This document shows, in pieces, positions 14,170-22,017 of a stretch of 24,301 bases of DNA (the first letter of the stretch is position 1; each line of letters begins with the position of its first letter). Source of the DNA: an uncultured Mycoplasmatota bacterium. Lineage in GTDB: Bacteria > Bacillota_I > Bacilli_A > RF39 > UBA660. The stretch is from assembly GCA_900549325.1 (NCBI GenBank), contig UROI01000019.1, positions 1-24,301 on the forward strand. Direction: 5' to 3'. Under the pieces are notes generated by a model. The model was not told the DNA's origin. It saw only the letters and a program-made list of their open reading frames with translations, and searched no databases. The position numbers were made by a program, and so were the translations under genes.

Positions 14170-14198
14170 TTTACTAAATACTTTAAATATGTTATATT
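14170..14198 (+). promoter_or_regulatory. Promoter of the HExxH repeat protein
   Basis: TTTACT (14170-14175), 17 nt, TATATT (14193-14198) with TGT in front (extended -10). Divergent from spoVAC. Confidence 0.65.
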
Positions 14199-14231
14199 TA
14201 TTATAGATTAGAAAGAAAGGTGCATTTATAT

Positions 14232-16763
14232 ATGTCTGAAAAGTTACTAAATATTTTAAAAGAAATTAATGATGGTACTAGATGGCATCTATACGGACTT
14301 AATTTAACAAAAGAAGAACTTCTAAGTAAAGATAGTAATGGTACTTATTTTATAGAATATCTTTTAAGAAATAACATACCATTATATTCATTAGAAAATA
14401 TAATAGCTAATGATGCTTTTATCGTCTATTTACTTTGTAAAAACAATGCATCTTTATACTCTTATAAATTAAACGAAGAAATACTATTTTCTTATGTCAA
14501 TGGTAAAAGAATTATTGATTATATTTTAAATAGAAATAATCTTGTATCTGATAATATTATTTATGCTATCAAAGAACATACTGAAATAATTGATTTACTA
14601 TTGCAGTATAATATGAAATATGCTTTAAATTATATTAATCCTGAACTAGTAAAGAAATTAACTACTAGAAACAGTAATGGTACTTATTTAATTGAAAAAT
14701 ACTTAAATGATGATAGTATATTAAATATTATTATCCCTATGATTGATAATAAGGAACTATTAAATGAATTATGTACTAAGTATAATAATTATCACCTAAT
14801 GGAATATGCAAATACAAATATTTTAATGAGTAAGGCTAAGGAAAATGGTACTGTTTTAGATTTTCTTGTCAATGATAAAAAGATCGTTCCAAAAGCTTTT
14901 ACTAGTATTCCCAATGATATTAAATTTATTAAGTTTCTTATGAAGAATAATTATTATGATTATCTTGAAAAAGCTAGTGAAGCAGTCTTATTAATGGAAG
15001 TAGAACCAAATAAAACATTACTTGAAATTCTTATTGAAAAGGGCTGCACTATTAGTTTTACTTATATTCGTAATATTAAAACAATAGATATATTATACCG
15101 CTACCAAAGACTAGATCTTATAGGCTATATTTCTAATGATATTTTACTTAGAAGTGCCTCAGAAGTAATTAGATCAATAGATAAAGAAGAAACTTTCTTA
15201 GAATATTTAATTGATATTAATTTTAATTTAAAGAAATGTCTTTTATTATGTAGTGAGGAAGAAATAATTAAAATATTATTAAAAAAAGAAAGACCTGATT
15301 TATTAGCGGTCATAAGCCCTCAAAAACTCTTAAAGCCTATTAATAAAAATGATAGTTATACTTATTTTGATTATATTTTAGATAATGTTAAATATGAAAT
15401 AGCAAGAGTTAACATTAATGATATAGCAGTTCATTTAAATGATATTAATACAGCCACTAGGTTTTATATCACACTAGCAGAGCATGATATGGTAGAATAT
15501 GTTGATAGACTTTCCGAAGATAAACTATTAAAAAGATATGATAATAAAACTTTATTAGAATCTCTACTCGAAGCCAACTCTAGTCTTACTCTAAGTAAAA
15601 TTATTACCGACGAAGTAAAAGCCGCTCCTAGGGTAGCCTTTATTATAAAGACTAAAGGGTTTGAACAAAAGAATATTAATGTTTCTAAAGAAAAGAAAAA
15701 CTTTGCTGCTGATTATCTTGAAAGTGTTAGTAATCATTTAGGTATTGGACCTCTATATAGTGAAGGTGAAGAACTACTTAGAGAACTTAATGATGTCTTT
15801 GACGATAATATGAGTAGTTCAAAATTAATTGCAGCTTTAGTAAATGGCTATAGAACTGCCCTTGTAGCAGGATATAATTATGAGGCCGTAGTAACTGAAA
15901 TAAGAACTCTAATTGAGATAAAAAAACAAAATAGAAATAAATTCTTTTATATAGAAGATAATGATAATAGTTATTTTTCAGCAAATTATAAGTCTGTGTT
16001 TTGTAATAGTGCATCTGTTAGTGCACTGCTACATGAAACTGGTCATGCCCTACACTACTATATAGCTAAAGATAAAATACCCGAAGACTATAATAAAATA
16101 ATTAGAAAAGCCAAAGAAGATCCAAATCTAATAGCAAGAGCGGAATTATGTGCTAATAACTGCAGGGAATTATATAAACAAATTGCAGCGTTTATTAAAA
16201 AGAAACGTGAAAGCTATTTTGATGCCTATTATAATGAAGAGAAAAAGTCTGAAATAAGAACTATGCTTATGAAAAGTAAAGAAGAGAAAAAAAGAGAATT
16301 TGAAGTACTTAAAATACCCGAAGATCAAATGGATATAATTTTAAATAAAATGTATATCGAAGAAGAATATATTAACCATCAAAAGAGAATATATATTAGT
16401 CAAAATGTTGATGCAATGATGCGAAGTAACTATGGTGAATTATATGCTATATGTGATATATTAGATGCTATATTTGATGGTAAGTTTCATAGCGGCGCTC
16501 TATATAATGCCAAAAATAAAAGAATTAAATGGGCTCCTGGTCATGGAATCTGCTACTACTATGAAACGGATAATGGTTTTTGTGAAATGATTGCTAACTT
16601 TGCTTTAATATCTAAGTCAAAAGACGCTGAAGAATATCTATCTTTACTTAAAAGTATTGTAGGTCCTGATGTATATAACATGATAAGTAAGTTCTACTAT
16701 AACGAAATAATTAAACTAGATACCGAAAAATTAGAAATAGGTAAATCAAGGAAAGGTAAATAG
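14232..16763 (+). CDS. Large helical-repeat protein with C-terminal HExxH metallopeptidase-like domain
   Basis: The family is not recognised. The product has 843 residues from ATG 14232; an in-frame GTG at 14220 abuts the AAAGG site and is unlikely. Residues 1 to about 460 hold around eight diverged helical repeats marked by a loop and helix such as SNGTYFIEYLLRNN, SNGTYLIEKYL, ENGTVLDFLV, PNKTLLEILIEKG, KEETFLEYLI and DNKTLLESLLEAN, reminiscent of ankyrin repeats. The C-terminal domain has LLHETGHALHYY (His601, Glu602, His605), a zincin motif. About 180 residues later comes NGFCEMIANFALI, where Glu785 could be the third ligand. A long basic helical insertion lies between them. No signal peptide or membrane segment, so it is made as a cytosolic protein. 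It forms an operon with the 71-aa gene. Candidate peptidase, possibly an effector or toxin; this is inference. Confidence 0.65.
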   Translation: MSEKLLNILKEINDGTRWHLYGLNLTKEELLSKDSNGTYFIEYLLRNNIPLYSLENIIANDAFIVYLLCKNNASLYSYKLNEEILFSYVNGKRIIDYILNRNNLVSDNIIYAIKEHTEIIDLLLQYNMKYALNYINPELVKKLTTRNSNGTYLIEKYLNDDSILNIIIPMIDNKELLNELCTKYNNYHLMEYANTNILMSKAKENGTVLDFLVNDKKIVPKAFTSIPNDIKFIKFLMKNNYYDYLEKASEAVLLMEVEPNKTLLEILIEKGCTISFTYIRNIKTIDILYRYQRLDLIGYISNDILLRSASEVIRSIDKEETFLEYLIDINFNLKKCLLLCSEEEIIKILLKKERPDLLAVISPQKLLKPINKNDSYTYFDYILDNVKYEIARVNINDIAVHLNDINTATRFYITLAEHDMVEYVDRLSEDKLLKRYDNKTLLESLLEANSSLTLSKIITDEVKAAPRVAFIIKTKGFEQKNINVSKEKKNFAADYLESVSNHLGIGPLYSEGEELLRELNDVFDDNMSSSKLIAALVNGYRTALVAGYNYEAVVTEIRTLIEIKKQNRNKFFYIEDNDNSYFSANYKSVFCNSASVSALLHETGHALHYYIAKDKIPEDYNKIIRKAKEDPNLIARAELCANNCRELYKQIAAFIKKKRESYFDAYYNEEKKSEIRTMLMKSKEEKKREFEVLKIPEDQMDIILNKMYIEEEYINHQKRIYISQNVDAMMRSNYGELYAICDILDAIFDGKFHSGALYNAKNKRIKWAPGHGICYYYETDNGFCEMIANFALISKSKDAEEYLSLLKSIVGPDVYNMISKFYYNEIIKLDTEKLEIGKSRKGK

Positions 16764-16766
16764 AAT

Positions 16767-16982
16767 ATGGAAGATAAATTATTTGAATTATATACATTAG
16801 CGGAACTAGCATATAAAGATCATTTTAAGAATATTAATGAAGAAGATTTATTTCCAATAGGTTGGTATGGAAATAATGATTATCAAACTAAAATAGAAAT
16901 TATTACTGAAGCTATTAAATCTAATAATTTGATTATTAATACTCCTATTTACTTAAAAATACTTGAAGGAGTAAAAGACTAA
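16767..16982 (+). CDS. Unknown 71-aa protein downstream of the HExxH protein
   Basis: A small acidic soluble protein (MEDKLFELYTLAELAYKDHF, GWYGNNDYQTKIEIITEAIK) of unrecognised family, predicted mostly helical. The ATG lies 3 nt after the stop of the 843-aa gene, and its ribosome site AGGAAAGGT sits inside the last codons of that gene, so the two are translationally coupled. A good terminator follows at once. Tight pairing with a putative peptidase suggests a partner, inhibitor or chaperone role, but nothing in the sequence proves this. Confidence 0.65.
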   Translation: MEDKLFELYTLAELAYKDHFKNINEEDLFPIGWYGNNDYQTKIEIITEAIKSNNLIINTPIYLKILEGVKD

Positions 16983-16984
16983 AT

Positions 16985-17011
16985 AAGAAGTAACTATCCA
17001 CTTCTTTTTTT
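16985..17011 (+). terminator. Terminator after the 71-aa gene
   Basis: AAGAAGT pairs with ACTTCTT (loop of 8), followed by a T-run to 17011. Confidence 0.75.
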
Positions 17012-17021
17012 AGTACCATAT

Positions 17022-17029
17022 CATATAAT
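17022..17029 (+). promoter_or_regulatory. -10-like element immediately before spoVB
   Basis: CATATAAT (17022-17029) lies only 5 nt before the spoVB ATG, with no good -35 and no Shine-Dalgarno. It would give a leaderless or nearly leaderless mRNA. The sequence also resembles the sigma-E -10 (CATACAAT) with one difference. Confidence 0.35.
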
Positions 17030-17034
17030 TTATT

Positions 17035-18333
17035 ATGAAAAATAAATTTATTAAATCAACAATTATATTAATTATTGGTGGTCTTATTACGAAAATACTT
17101 GGTATGGCTATTAAGATTGTTCTTACTAGAACTATTGGTACCGAAGGTATTAGTAAGTATATGTTAATACTGCCTACTTTTAACTTATTTATTACTTTAT
17201 GTAATCTTGGCGTACCTACCGCTATTACTAAGATGGTATCAGAAAGAAAGAAAAGTAGTAAAAAGATTGTTATACCAACAATGTACCTAGTATTAATATA
17301 TAATATATTACTTATCATTATATTATTTATTATATCCCCTATTCTAGCTAAGAATCTATTACACGCTAGTGATTTATATTATCCCTTAATATCTATTGGT
17401 ATTACTCTTCCCTTTATCGCCGTATCTAGTATTATTAAGGGATATTTCTTTGGTAAAGAAAGAGTTTTTCCCTGTACTTTATCTAATATTATCGAACAAA
17501 TAGTTAGACTTATTCTCACTATATTAATTGTTGGTAATATGATGAGCCGAGGTCTTACTGTGACTATTACTTTTGTTGTACTAATTAATATATTTAGTGA
17601 AGGTTTTTCTATTATTGTTCTTCTCTTCTTTTTACCAAAAGAGAAAATAGTTAAAGATGATTTTCATAAAGATAATAAAATTATTAGAGAGATACTTGGT
17701 ATTAGTATACCCACTACTACCGCAAGAATGATTGGTTCTATTACTTATTTTTTTGAACCAATTATACTTACTAATATGCTTAAATATGTCGGCTACTCAA
17801 GTGATTATATTACCTTAGAATATGGTATTATTAATGGTTATGTATATCCATTATTATTACTACCTAGTTTCTTTACCCTGGCCATATCATCTGCAATCTT
17901 ACCAGTAGTATCTAATTCTTACAGTAGAGGTAATATATTACATACTAAAAAGAAAATAAAGGAAGCCATTATCTTCTCACTACTTATCGGAGTACCATCT
18001 ACTTTAATATTTATTTTTATACCAGATATACCATTAAAACTAGTATATAATACTAATCTAGGACTAGAATATATAAAAGTAACTGCTCCCTTCTTTTTAC
18101 TTCATTATATCCAGGCTCCTCTTACCAGTAGCTTAAATGGAATGGGCTACTCTAAAGAGGCTATGAAAGGTACTTTATATGGTGGTATAATTAAACTACT
18201 TAGTCTAACTATTCTAAGTTATTTAAAGATAGGATTATGGAGTTTAATTGTATCCAGTATATTAAATATATTAACTGTTACTATTCACCATATTTATTAT
18301 ACATATAAATATTTAAAAATAAAAGAGTACTAA
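17035..18333 (+). CDS. spoVB: SpoVB-like polysaccharide/lipid flippase (MOP superfamily)
   Basis: Members of this family flip lipid-linked cell-wall precursors; SpoVB is needed for spore cortex synthesis. The 432 residues contain about 12 membrane helices. The N-terminus has the SpoVB-type pattern STIILIIGGLITKILGM, TRTIGTEGISKYMLILPTFNL and NLGVPTAITKMVSE, and later SLNGMGYSKEAMKG. It is shorter than Bacillus SpoVB (about 518), so another MOP flippase such as a MurJ-like or oligosaccharide type is possible, but nearby spore genes favour SpoVB. ATG 17035 has no recognisable ribosome site, and a -10-like box ends 5 nt before it. The stop lies inside a bidirectional terminator shared with the convergent peptidase gene. 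Confidence 0.8.
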   Translation: MKNKFIKSTIILIIGGLITKILGMAIKIVLTRTIGTEGISKYMLILPTFNLFITLCNLGVPTAITKMVSERKKSSKKIVIPTMYLVLIYNILLIIILFIISPILAKNLLHASDLYYPLISIGITLPFIAVSSIIKGYFFGKERVFPCTLSNIIEQIVRLILTILIVGNMMSRGLTVTITFVVLINIFSEGFSIIVLLFFLPKEKIVKDDFHKDNKIIREILGISIPTTTARMIGSITYFFEPIILTNMLKYVGYSSDYITLEYGIINGYVYPLLLLPSFFTLAISSAILPVVSNSYSRGNILHTKKKIKEAIIFSLLIGVPSTLIFIFIPDIPLKLVYNTNLGLEYIKVTAPFFLLHYIQAPLTSSLNGMGYSKEAMKGTLYGGIIKLLSLTILSYLKIGLWSLIVSSILNILTVTIHHIYYTYKYLKIKEY

Positions 18334-18356
18334 TTAATTTTAGTTAGTACTCTTTT
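18321..18356. terminator. Bidirectional terminator between spoVB and the M3-like gene
   Basis: Perfect 13-bp stem (18321-18333 with 18344-18356), loop of 10, A-run on one side and T-run on the other. Both stop codons (TAA 18331-18333 on plus, TAG 18332-18330 on minus) lie within it, and the two genes overlap by 4 nt. Confidence 0.85.
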
Positions 18357-19487
18357 TAAGGCTTCTCCTCTTACTAGTTCTTCATAAGACGCTCCTACTC
18401 TTTTAAAGGAAGATATATCTTCACTAAATGAATAGTCAAGAAGAGCCTTATCAAATTCTTTTATAAAGTATTTAGGATCTTTTTTATAGTTTTCATACAT
18501 ATAGATACTAAATAGCTGGCCAAAGCCATAGATAAATGAATCTCTTAGTGATACTTTGTTATCCCCAGGAATAGCATGTATATTATAATCTTTTTGAAGG
18601 CACTCTAGATAATACTTACTTCTTTCAATACTTATTTGCATTTTATCATCTACATTAACTGTAATATTAGGTATTCTACATATGGCTACCGAATATATAC
18701 TATGTATTAATAAACTCATTATGTAATCGTGTAGAAGCATTCTTCCCTCCTCTTTATAGATATTATTTTCTACAAGATAGTTAATGTAGGCATATTCTAG
18801 AAATGATGATGACACTTCATAAAAGGGACTATTTATTGTTCTATCGTATTCTCTTATTTTGTGATTATGTAAATATAGGCTAGCTTCGTAACTATGACCT
18901 AACTCATGACTTAATATTCCATATAATTCTACACTATCGTTTAATGTTTGATCTAAAAATATCATGGTATCATTTAGAATTGAAAATGAATAATTTTGAC
19001 CATCATAATCTTCAACGGGCACTAGAAAGATATTTCCTTTTTCTTCCATATTTTTATATTCATTACACAATTTAGGACTAAATGTATTTAAAAAGTCATA
19101 GAATACTTCTTCTAAATCATTAAGTGCATGTATTGGATAGTCTTTACCATAATACTTATAGACATTGGGATTGGTACTTAGTATTTGTTTTGATGAAGAC
19201 TTAAATATTCTTAGATATTTTTCTTGATTGCTGACTATATTCATTACATATTTACAATATGATAATATTGTATCTTTATATAAAGTATCATCATTGCTCC
19301 AAGATATATCAAATTCAAAATATGGAAAGTACTTCTCACATATTGATGATAGAAGTAATAAATCACTAGCTATTAGTCTCTTTTTTGATTTAGTATTAGC
19401 CTTGATATATCTATAATTAAATATATCCACTATTTGTCCTAATTTTTCTTTTATTTCTAATTGCTCTTTTGATAATTCGTTACCCAT
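18330..19487 (-). CDS. Short M3-family-like zinc metallopeptidase
   Basis: M3 peptidases (oligoendopeptidase F, thimet group) cut short peptides in the cytosol. The zinc site is intact: HELGH at 194-198 (His194, Glu195, His198) followed by FYEVSSSFLEY with Glu224 as third ligand, the usual 25-residue interval. The C-terminal FIYGFGQLFSIYMYENYKKDP also fits. At 385 residues it is well short of PepF (about 560-600); the N-terminal helical domain is reduced, while the catalytic part seems complete. The start ATG 19487 has AGGGGGA 7 nt upstream. Monocistronic, with no signal peptide. Function is probably peptide turnover. Confidence 0.75.
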   Translation of the reverse strand: MGNELSKEQLEIKEKLGQIVDIFNYRYIKANTKSKKRLIASDLLLLSSICEKYFPYFEFDISWSNDDTLYKDTILSYCKYVMNIVSNQEKYLRIFKSSSKQILSTNPNVYKYYGKDYPIHALNDLEEVFYDFLNTFSPKLCNEYKNMEEKGNIFLVPVEDYDGQNYSFSILNDTMIFLDQTLNDSVELYGILSHELGHSYEASLYLHNHKIREYDRTINSPFYEVSSSFLEYAYINYLVENNIYKEEGRMLLHDYIMSLLIHSIYSVAICRIPNITVNVDDKMQISIERSKYYLECLQKDYNIHAIPGDNKVSLRDSFIYGFGQLFSIYMYENYKKDPKYFIKEFDKALLDYSFSEDISSFKRVGASYEELVRGEALKRVLTKIN

Positions 19488-19505
19488 AATTTTCCCCCTA
19501 ATACA

Positions 19506-19514
19506 AGTATATCA
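19506..19514 (-). promoter_or_regulatory. Extended -10 promoter of the M3-like gene
   Basis: Minus strand TGA-TATACT (19514-19506) with only a weak -35 (GTTTAA at 17 nt). Tandem-hairpin copy 3 lies directly upstream. Confidence 0.45.
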
Positions 19515-19543
19515 TATAAATAGCTAATTTAAACAAAATATTT

Positions 19544-19597
19544 CATTATGAAGACCTTAGGCTTCATAATGCCCCGAAAGACTATAGGCTTAAGGGG
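19544..19597 (+). repeat. Tandem-hairpin repeat, copy 3
   Basis: Hairpin A (19544-19571): stem CATTATGAAG/CTTCATAATG (10 bp), A-G mismatch (19554 with 19561), short apex. Hairpin B (19572-19597): CCCC/GGGG outer stem, two internal mismatches, AAG/CTT, A-G mismatch (19581 with 19588), CT/AG and loop AT. No spacer. Stem sequences differ from copies 1 and 2 while pairing is kept. It lies between the 3' end of mltG and the promoter of the M3-like gene, antisense to both. Confidence 0.82.
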
Positions 19598-19635
19598 AAA
19601 ATAAAAGAAGAATAACTTAAGCACACCAGTTATTC
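19598..19635 (-). terminator. Terminator of mltG
   Basis: Minus strand GAATAACT pairs with AGTTATTC (8 bp, 19635-19628 with 19617-19610), followed by TTCTTTTATTTT. The mltG stop codon is at the base of the stem. Confidence 0.55.
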
Positions 19636-20693
19636 TCTTTCTTTAATTTATTAATTATATTATTATGTTCAGTACTATTCTTAGTTAAGTATACTTTACC
19701 ATTACAATCTGCAACAAAGTAATAATATTCATGTTTATCCGGATTAATCGTAGCCTCAATAGATTCAAGACCAGGATTACATATCGGTCCTACCGGAAGA
19801 CCAGTATTACTACTACATCTAGTATTATATTTATTCTTGCAGTCATTAAGTTCTTTATAAGTTAAACTATAACTCCAATCGTCGATCTTTGATGCATAAT
19901 AAGTAGTAGCATCACTACCTAAAGTAGGATAAGCACTGCTAGCAAGTCTGTTATAAAAGACTCCTGCTACTCCCTTTCTATCAGTAGCTTTAGCTCCCTC
20001 TAACTCAACAATAGAAGCTAAAGTAATTATCTCATGAATACTTAAGTCACTCTTATTAATTTCATCTTTATATTTAGATAATTTCTTATCCATTTCATCT
20101 AACATCTTAGTAAATATTTCCTCAGTAGTTACTTCCCTATTATTAAATCTATAAGTATCAGGAAATAAATACCCCTCTAAACTATAATAAATATTCTTAT
20201 TTTTAATATCTTCAGTCAAAAACCAGTACTTATCTATTAAAGTATCTATAAATGTTTCGTCAGATGCTTTCTTTATAACATCGTCATAGCTATTATTAGT
20301 ATTTTCACTAATTAATGTAGCTATCTTTCTTATATTAATACCCTCTTTAAAAGTAATAGATATCTCATTAGGATTATATTTAGTGCCTTCTTCAAGGATC
20401 TTTACAATCTTTTCAACGCCCATATTCTCAGATAATTCATAAGTACCTGCTTTTAGATTGGTTTTATTAGTTAGTTTTATATATACTTTAAATATAGATA
20501 CATTTTTTATTAGATTATTATCTTTCAAAGTTTCCGCTATGTCATTTATGGTACCCTCTTCAATATTTACTATCTTTTTAGTATCAGAACTAGATGTACC
20601 AGCCATATTTACTTTATAATATACCCCTAGAGCAAGTATTACAGTAGTAAATACCACAAGTAATATTATTGCCATATTTCTAAAATTCTTCAT
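19617..20693 (-). CDS. mltG: Endolytic murein transglycosylase MltG
   Basis: MltG cleaves nascent glycan strands at the membrane and helps set their length. The 358 residues start with a membrane anchor (about 8-26) followed by an extracellular YceG domain: a LysM-like region (VNIEEGTINDIAETLKDNNL), then LEGYLFPDTYRF and ITLASIVELEG with the catalytic glutamate (Glu230, equivalent to E. coli E218), GVFYNRL, LGSDATTYYA and NTGLPVGPICNPG. The start ATG 20693 has GGAGGT 4 nt upstream. It is last in ireB-ruvX-yrzB-mltG, 23 nt after yrzB, the order seen in many Bacillota. Confidence 0.95.
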   Translation of the reverse strand: MKNFRNMAIILLVVFTTVILALGVYYKVNMAGTSSSDTKKIVNIEEGTINDIAETLKDNNLIKNVSIFKVYIKLTNKTNLKAGTYELSENMGVEKIVKILEEGTKYNPNEISITFKEGINIRKIATLISENTNNSYDDVIKKASDETFIDTLIDKYWFLTEDIKNKNIYYSLEGYLFPDTYRFNNREVTTEEIFTKMLDEMDKKLSKYKDEINKSDLSIHEIITLASIVELEGAKATDRKGVAGVFYNRLASSAYPTLGSDATTYYASKIDDWSYSLTYKELNDCKNKYNTRCSSNTGLPVGPICNPGLESIEATINPDKHEYYYFVADCNGKVYLTKNSTEHNNIINKLKKENNWCA

Positions 20694-20716
20694 AATACCT
20701 CCATGAAAAAAAGTAA

Positions 20717-21004
20717 TTAATTACTTTCTTCACTATTCTTTTTGTTTTCTTCTTGAATGGAATCTAATATTGTTTCAATTATTTTCCATTCTCTATCTGT
20801 TTCTACTGGTAATAGTTCTAGTGGTTCAGCATCAGGTTTGAAGACACTAGCATATACTCTAACATTACCTTCTTCGTCAGTACTGTTATCAGTATAGACC
20901 ATATAGTTTTTCTTAGTTTCGTCTGATTCAAAAGTAAATAGGACTTCGAATTCTATTTCTTTTCCATCTTTGTCTATTACTTTAAATTTATTTTCTTTAT
21001 CCAT
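20717..21004 (-). CDS. yrzB: DUF1292 protein, YrzB family
   Basis: A small acidic cytosolic protein of 95 residues, about the family's usual length, with the DUF1292 pattern KVIDKDGKEIEFEVLFTFE, KNYMVYTDN and VYASVFKPD, then EWKIIETIL. No biochemical role is established for the family. Its ATG overlaps the end of ruvX by 8 nt (ATGGATAA), with AAGGAG about 6 nt upstream, so the two are coupled. Its constant place between ruvX and mltG supports the call. Confidence 0.92.
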   Translation of the reverse strand: MDKENKFKVIDKDGKEIEFEVLFTFESDETKKNYMVYTDNSTDEEGNVRVYASVFKPDAEPLELLPVETDREWKIIETILDSIQEENKKNSEESN

Positions 21005-21422
21005 TGTTTTTCTCCTTATTTAAATAGTCTTGTAATATTATTTGTGCGGCAATACTATCTACTTTTTTCTTTCTCTTTTTACGAGACATATCGGCCTCAA
21101 TTAGGATGCTATTCGATATTACTGAAGTTAGTCTTTCATCAAACATTACGACAGGAAGACCAGTAGACTGTTCAAGTAGTTCTTTATATTTTAATGTTAT
21201 CTCGGCACGTTCTCCTAGGGTGTTATTCATATTCTTGGGAAGGCCTAATATTATTTTGGTAATATTATACTCTTTAATAATATCTTTTATTTCATTAATA
21301 GTACTATTATAGTCTTCATCTTTAAAGAATATAGTTTTGTAAGTAGATGCAATTGTTAAGGTTGTATCAGACATAGCAAGACCTACTGTCTTGCTACCTA
21401 AATCTATTCCTAAATATCTCAT
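20997..21422 (-). CDS. ruvX: RuvX/YqgF Holliday-junction resolvase-like nuclease
   Basis: A RNase H-fold nuclease; the family is implicated in rRNA 5'-end processing (YqgF) and in Holliday-junction resolution. The 141 residues have the expected motifs: GIDLGSKTVGLAMSD with Asp7, LGLPKNMNNTLGERAE, FDERLTS with Glu96, and DSIAAQIILQDYL with Asp122, so the acidic active site is complete. ATG 21422 overlaps the ireB stop (ATGA) and has only a weak ribosome site, suggesting translation depends on ireB. Confidence 0.95.
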   Translation of the reverse strand: MRYLGIDLGSKTVGLAMSDTTLTIASTYKTIFFKDEDYNSTINEIKDIIKEYNITKIILGLPKNMNNTLGERAEITLKYKELLEQSTGLPVVMFDERLTSVISNSILIEADMSRKKRKKKVDSIAAQIILQDYLNKEKNNG

Positions 21423-21664
21423 TTTAGATAATTCTTAAGTAGTACTTCTACTAGTACAGTACGATCGATCTTGGCTATTTTATTTCGTGCTTCTTTATAT
21501 GAAGAGATATAACCTAAGTCACCAGATATTATATATCCTACTATTTGGTTAATGGGATTATAGCCTCTTTCTTCAAGGGATTCAAGAACATCACGAAGGG
21601 TACTTTTAACAACTTCATCATTTACTTCTGATATATCAAAATGTATTGTAGTATTACTATCCAT
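21419..21664 (-). CDS. ireB: IreB family regulatory phosphoprotein (DUF965, YrzL)
   Basis: IreB is a small protein phosphorylated by the PASTA kinase IreK in Enterococcus, where it affects cephalosporin resistance. The 81 residues match the family closely: FDISEVNDEVVKSTLRDVLESLEERGYNPINQIVGYIISGDLGYI followed by EARNKIAKIDR and VLVEVLLKNYL. The N-terminus MDSNTTIHF has the threonine pair at the position of the phosphorylated threonines. Start ATG 21664 follows GAGGTGAT. First gene of the ireB-ruvX-yrzB-mltG operon; alaS, often upstream in other Bacillota, is absent here. Confidence 0.95.
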   Translation of the reverse strand: MDSNTTIHFDISEVNDEVVKSTLRDVLESLEERGYNPINQIVGYIISGDLGYISSYKEARNKIAKIDRTVLVEVLLKNYLK

Positions 21665-21688
21665 CTATATCACCTCTATTACAATTTT

Positions 21689-21717
21689 ATTCTACCATAA
21701 TTTAAATTATTTAACAA
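21689..21717 (-). promoter_or_regulatory. Promoter of the ireB operon
   Basis: Minus strand TTGTTA (21717-21712), 17 nt, TAGAAT (21694-21689) with TGG before it (extended -10). It suits expression of all four genes. Confidence 0.6.
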
Positions 21718-21783
21718 GAGTATTTATTAAACTTTACATTAGCATTTTTATTATGTATTCATAAACTATTATAGGTGATAGTA

Positions 21784-21987
21784 ATGTTTAATAACTTTTT
21801 TAATTTCTTTAGGTTATGTGCTGGATGGAAGTTATTTTTTCTTGTTATGGTTATCATTCTTATGATTATTACTTTTTATCAAATGTTAATTACTTTATTT
21901 GCACCTTGTTTTGGTAATGTATTTATACTTCTTATAGAGTATGCTGCGCTTATATGTTTGGGATTTTGGTTAATATTTGGCTGCTAA
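21784..21987 (+). CDS. Small membrane protein, two transmembrane segments
   Basis: A 67-residue hydrophobic protein of unrecognised family. Start ATG 21784 is chosen because AGGTGAT ends 4 nt upstream; an in-frame GTG at 21775 lies within that site. Two membrane helices are evident (about 16-34 and 42-64), each with cysteines nearby, and almost no soluble part. It is divergent from ireB and convergent with uvrB, alone in its unit. Good ribosome site and clear hydropathy support a real gene; function unknown. Confidence 0.6.
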   Translation: MFNNFFNFFRLCAGWKLFFLVMVIILMIITFYQMLITLFAPCFGNVFILLIEYAALICLGFWLIFGC

Positions 21988-22017
21988 AAGAAAGAAAAGA
22001 AAGTATTATTCACTTTC
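21986..22017 (-). terminator. Weak terminator of uvrB
   Basis: Minus strand GAAAGT pairs with ACTTTC (6 bp, 22017-22012 with 22004-21999), followed by a T-rich run interrupted by C. The uvrB stop codon lies in the loop. Confidence 0.4.

Noticed and set aside
17010..17318. A 102-codon hydrophobic open frame on the minus strand
   Set aside because: It lies antisense to the 5' part of the spoVB-like gene, which has clear family features; the frame is open because of the AT-rich hydrophobic coding strand.
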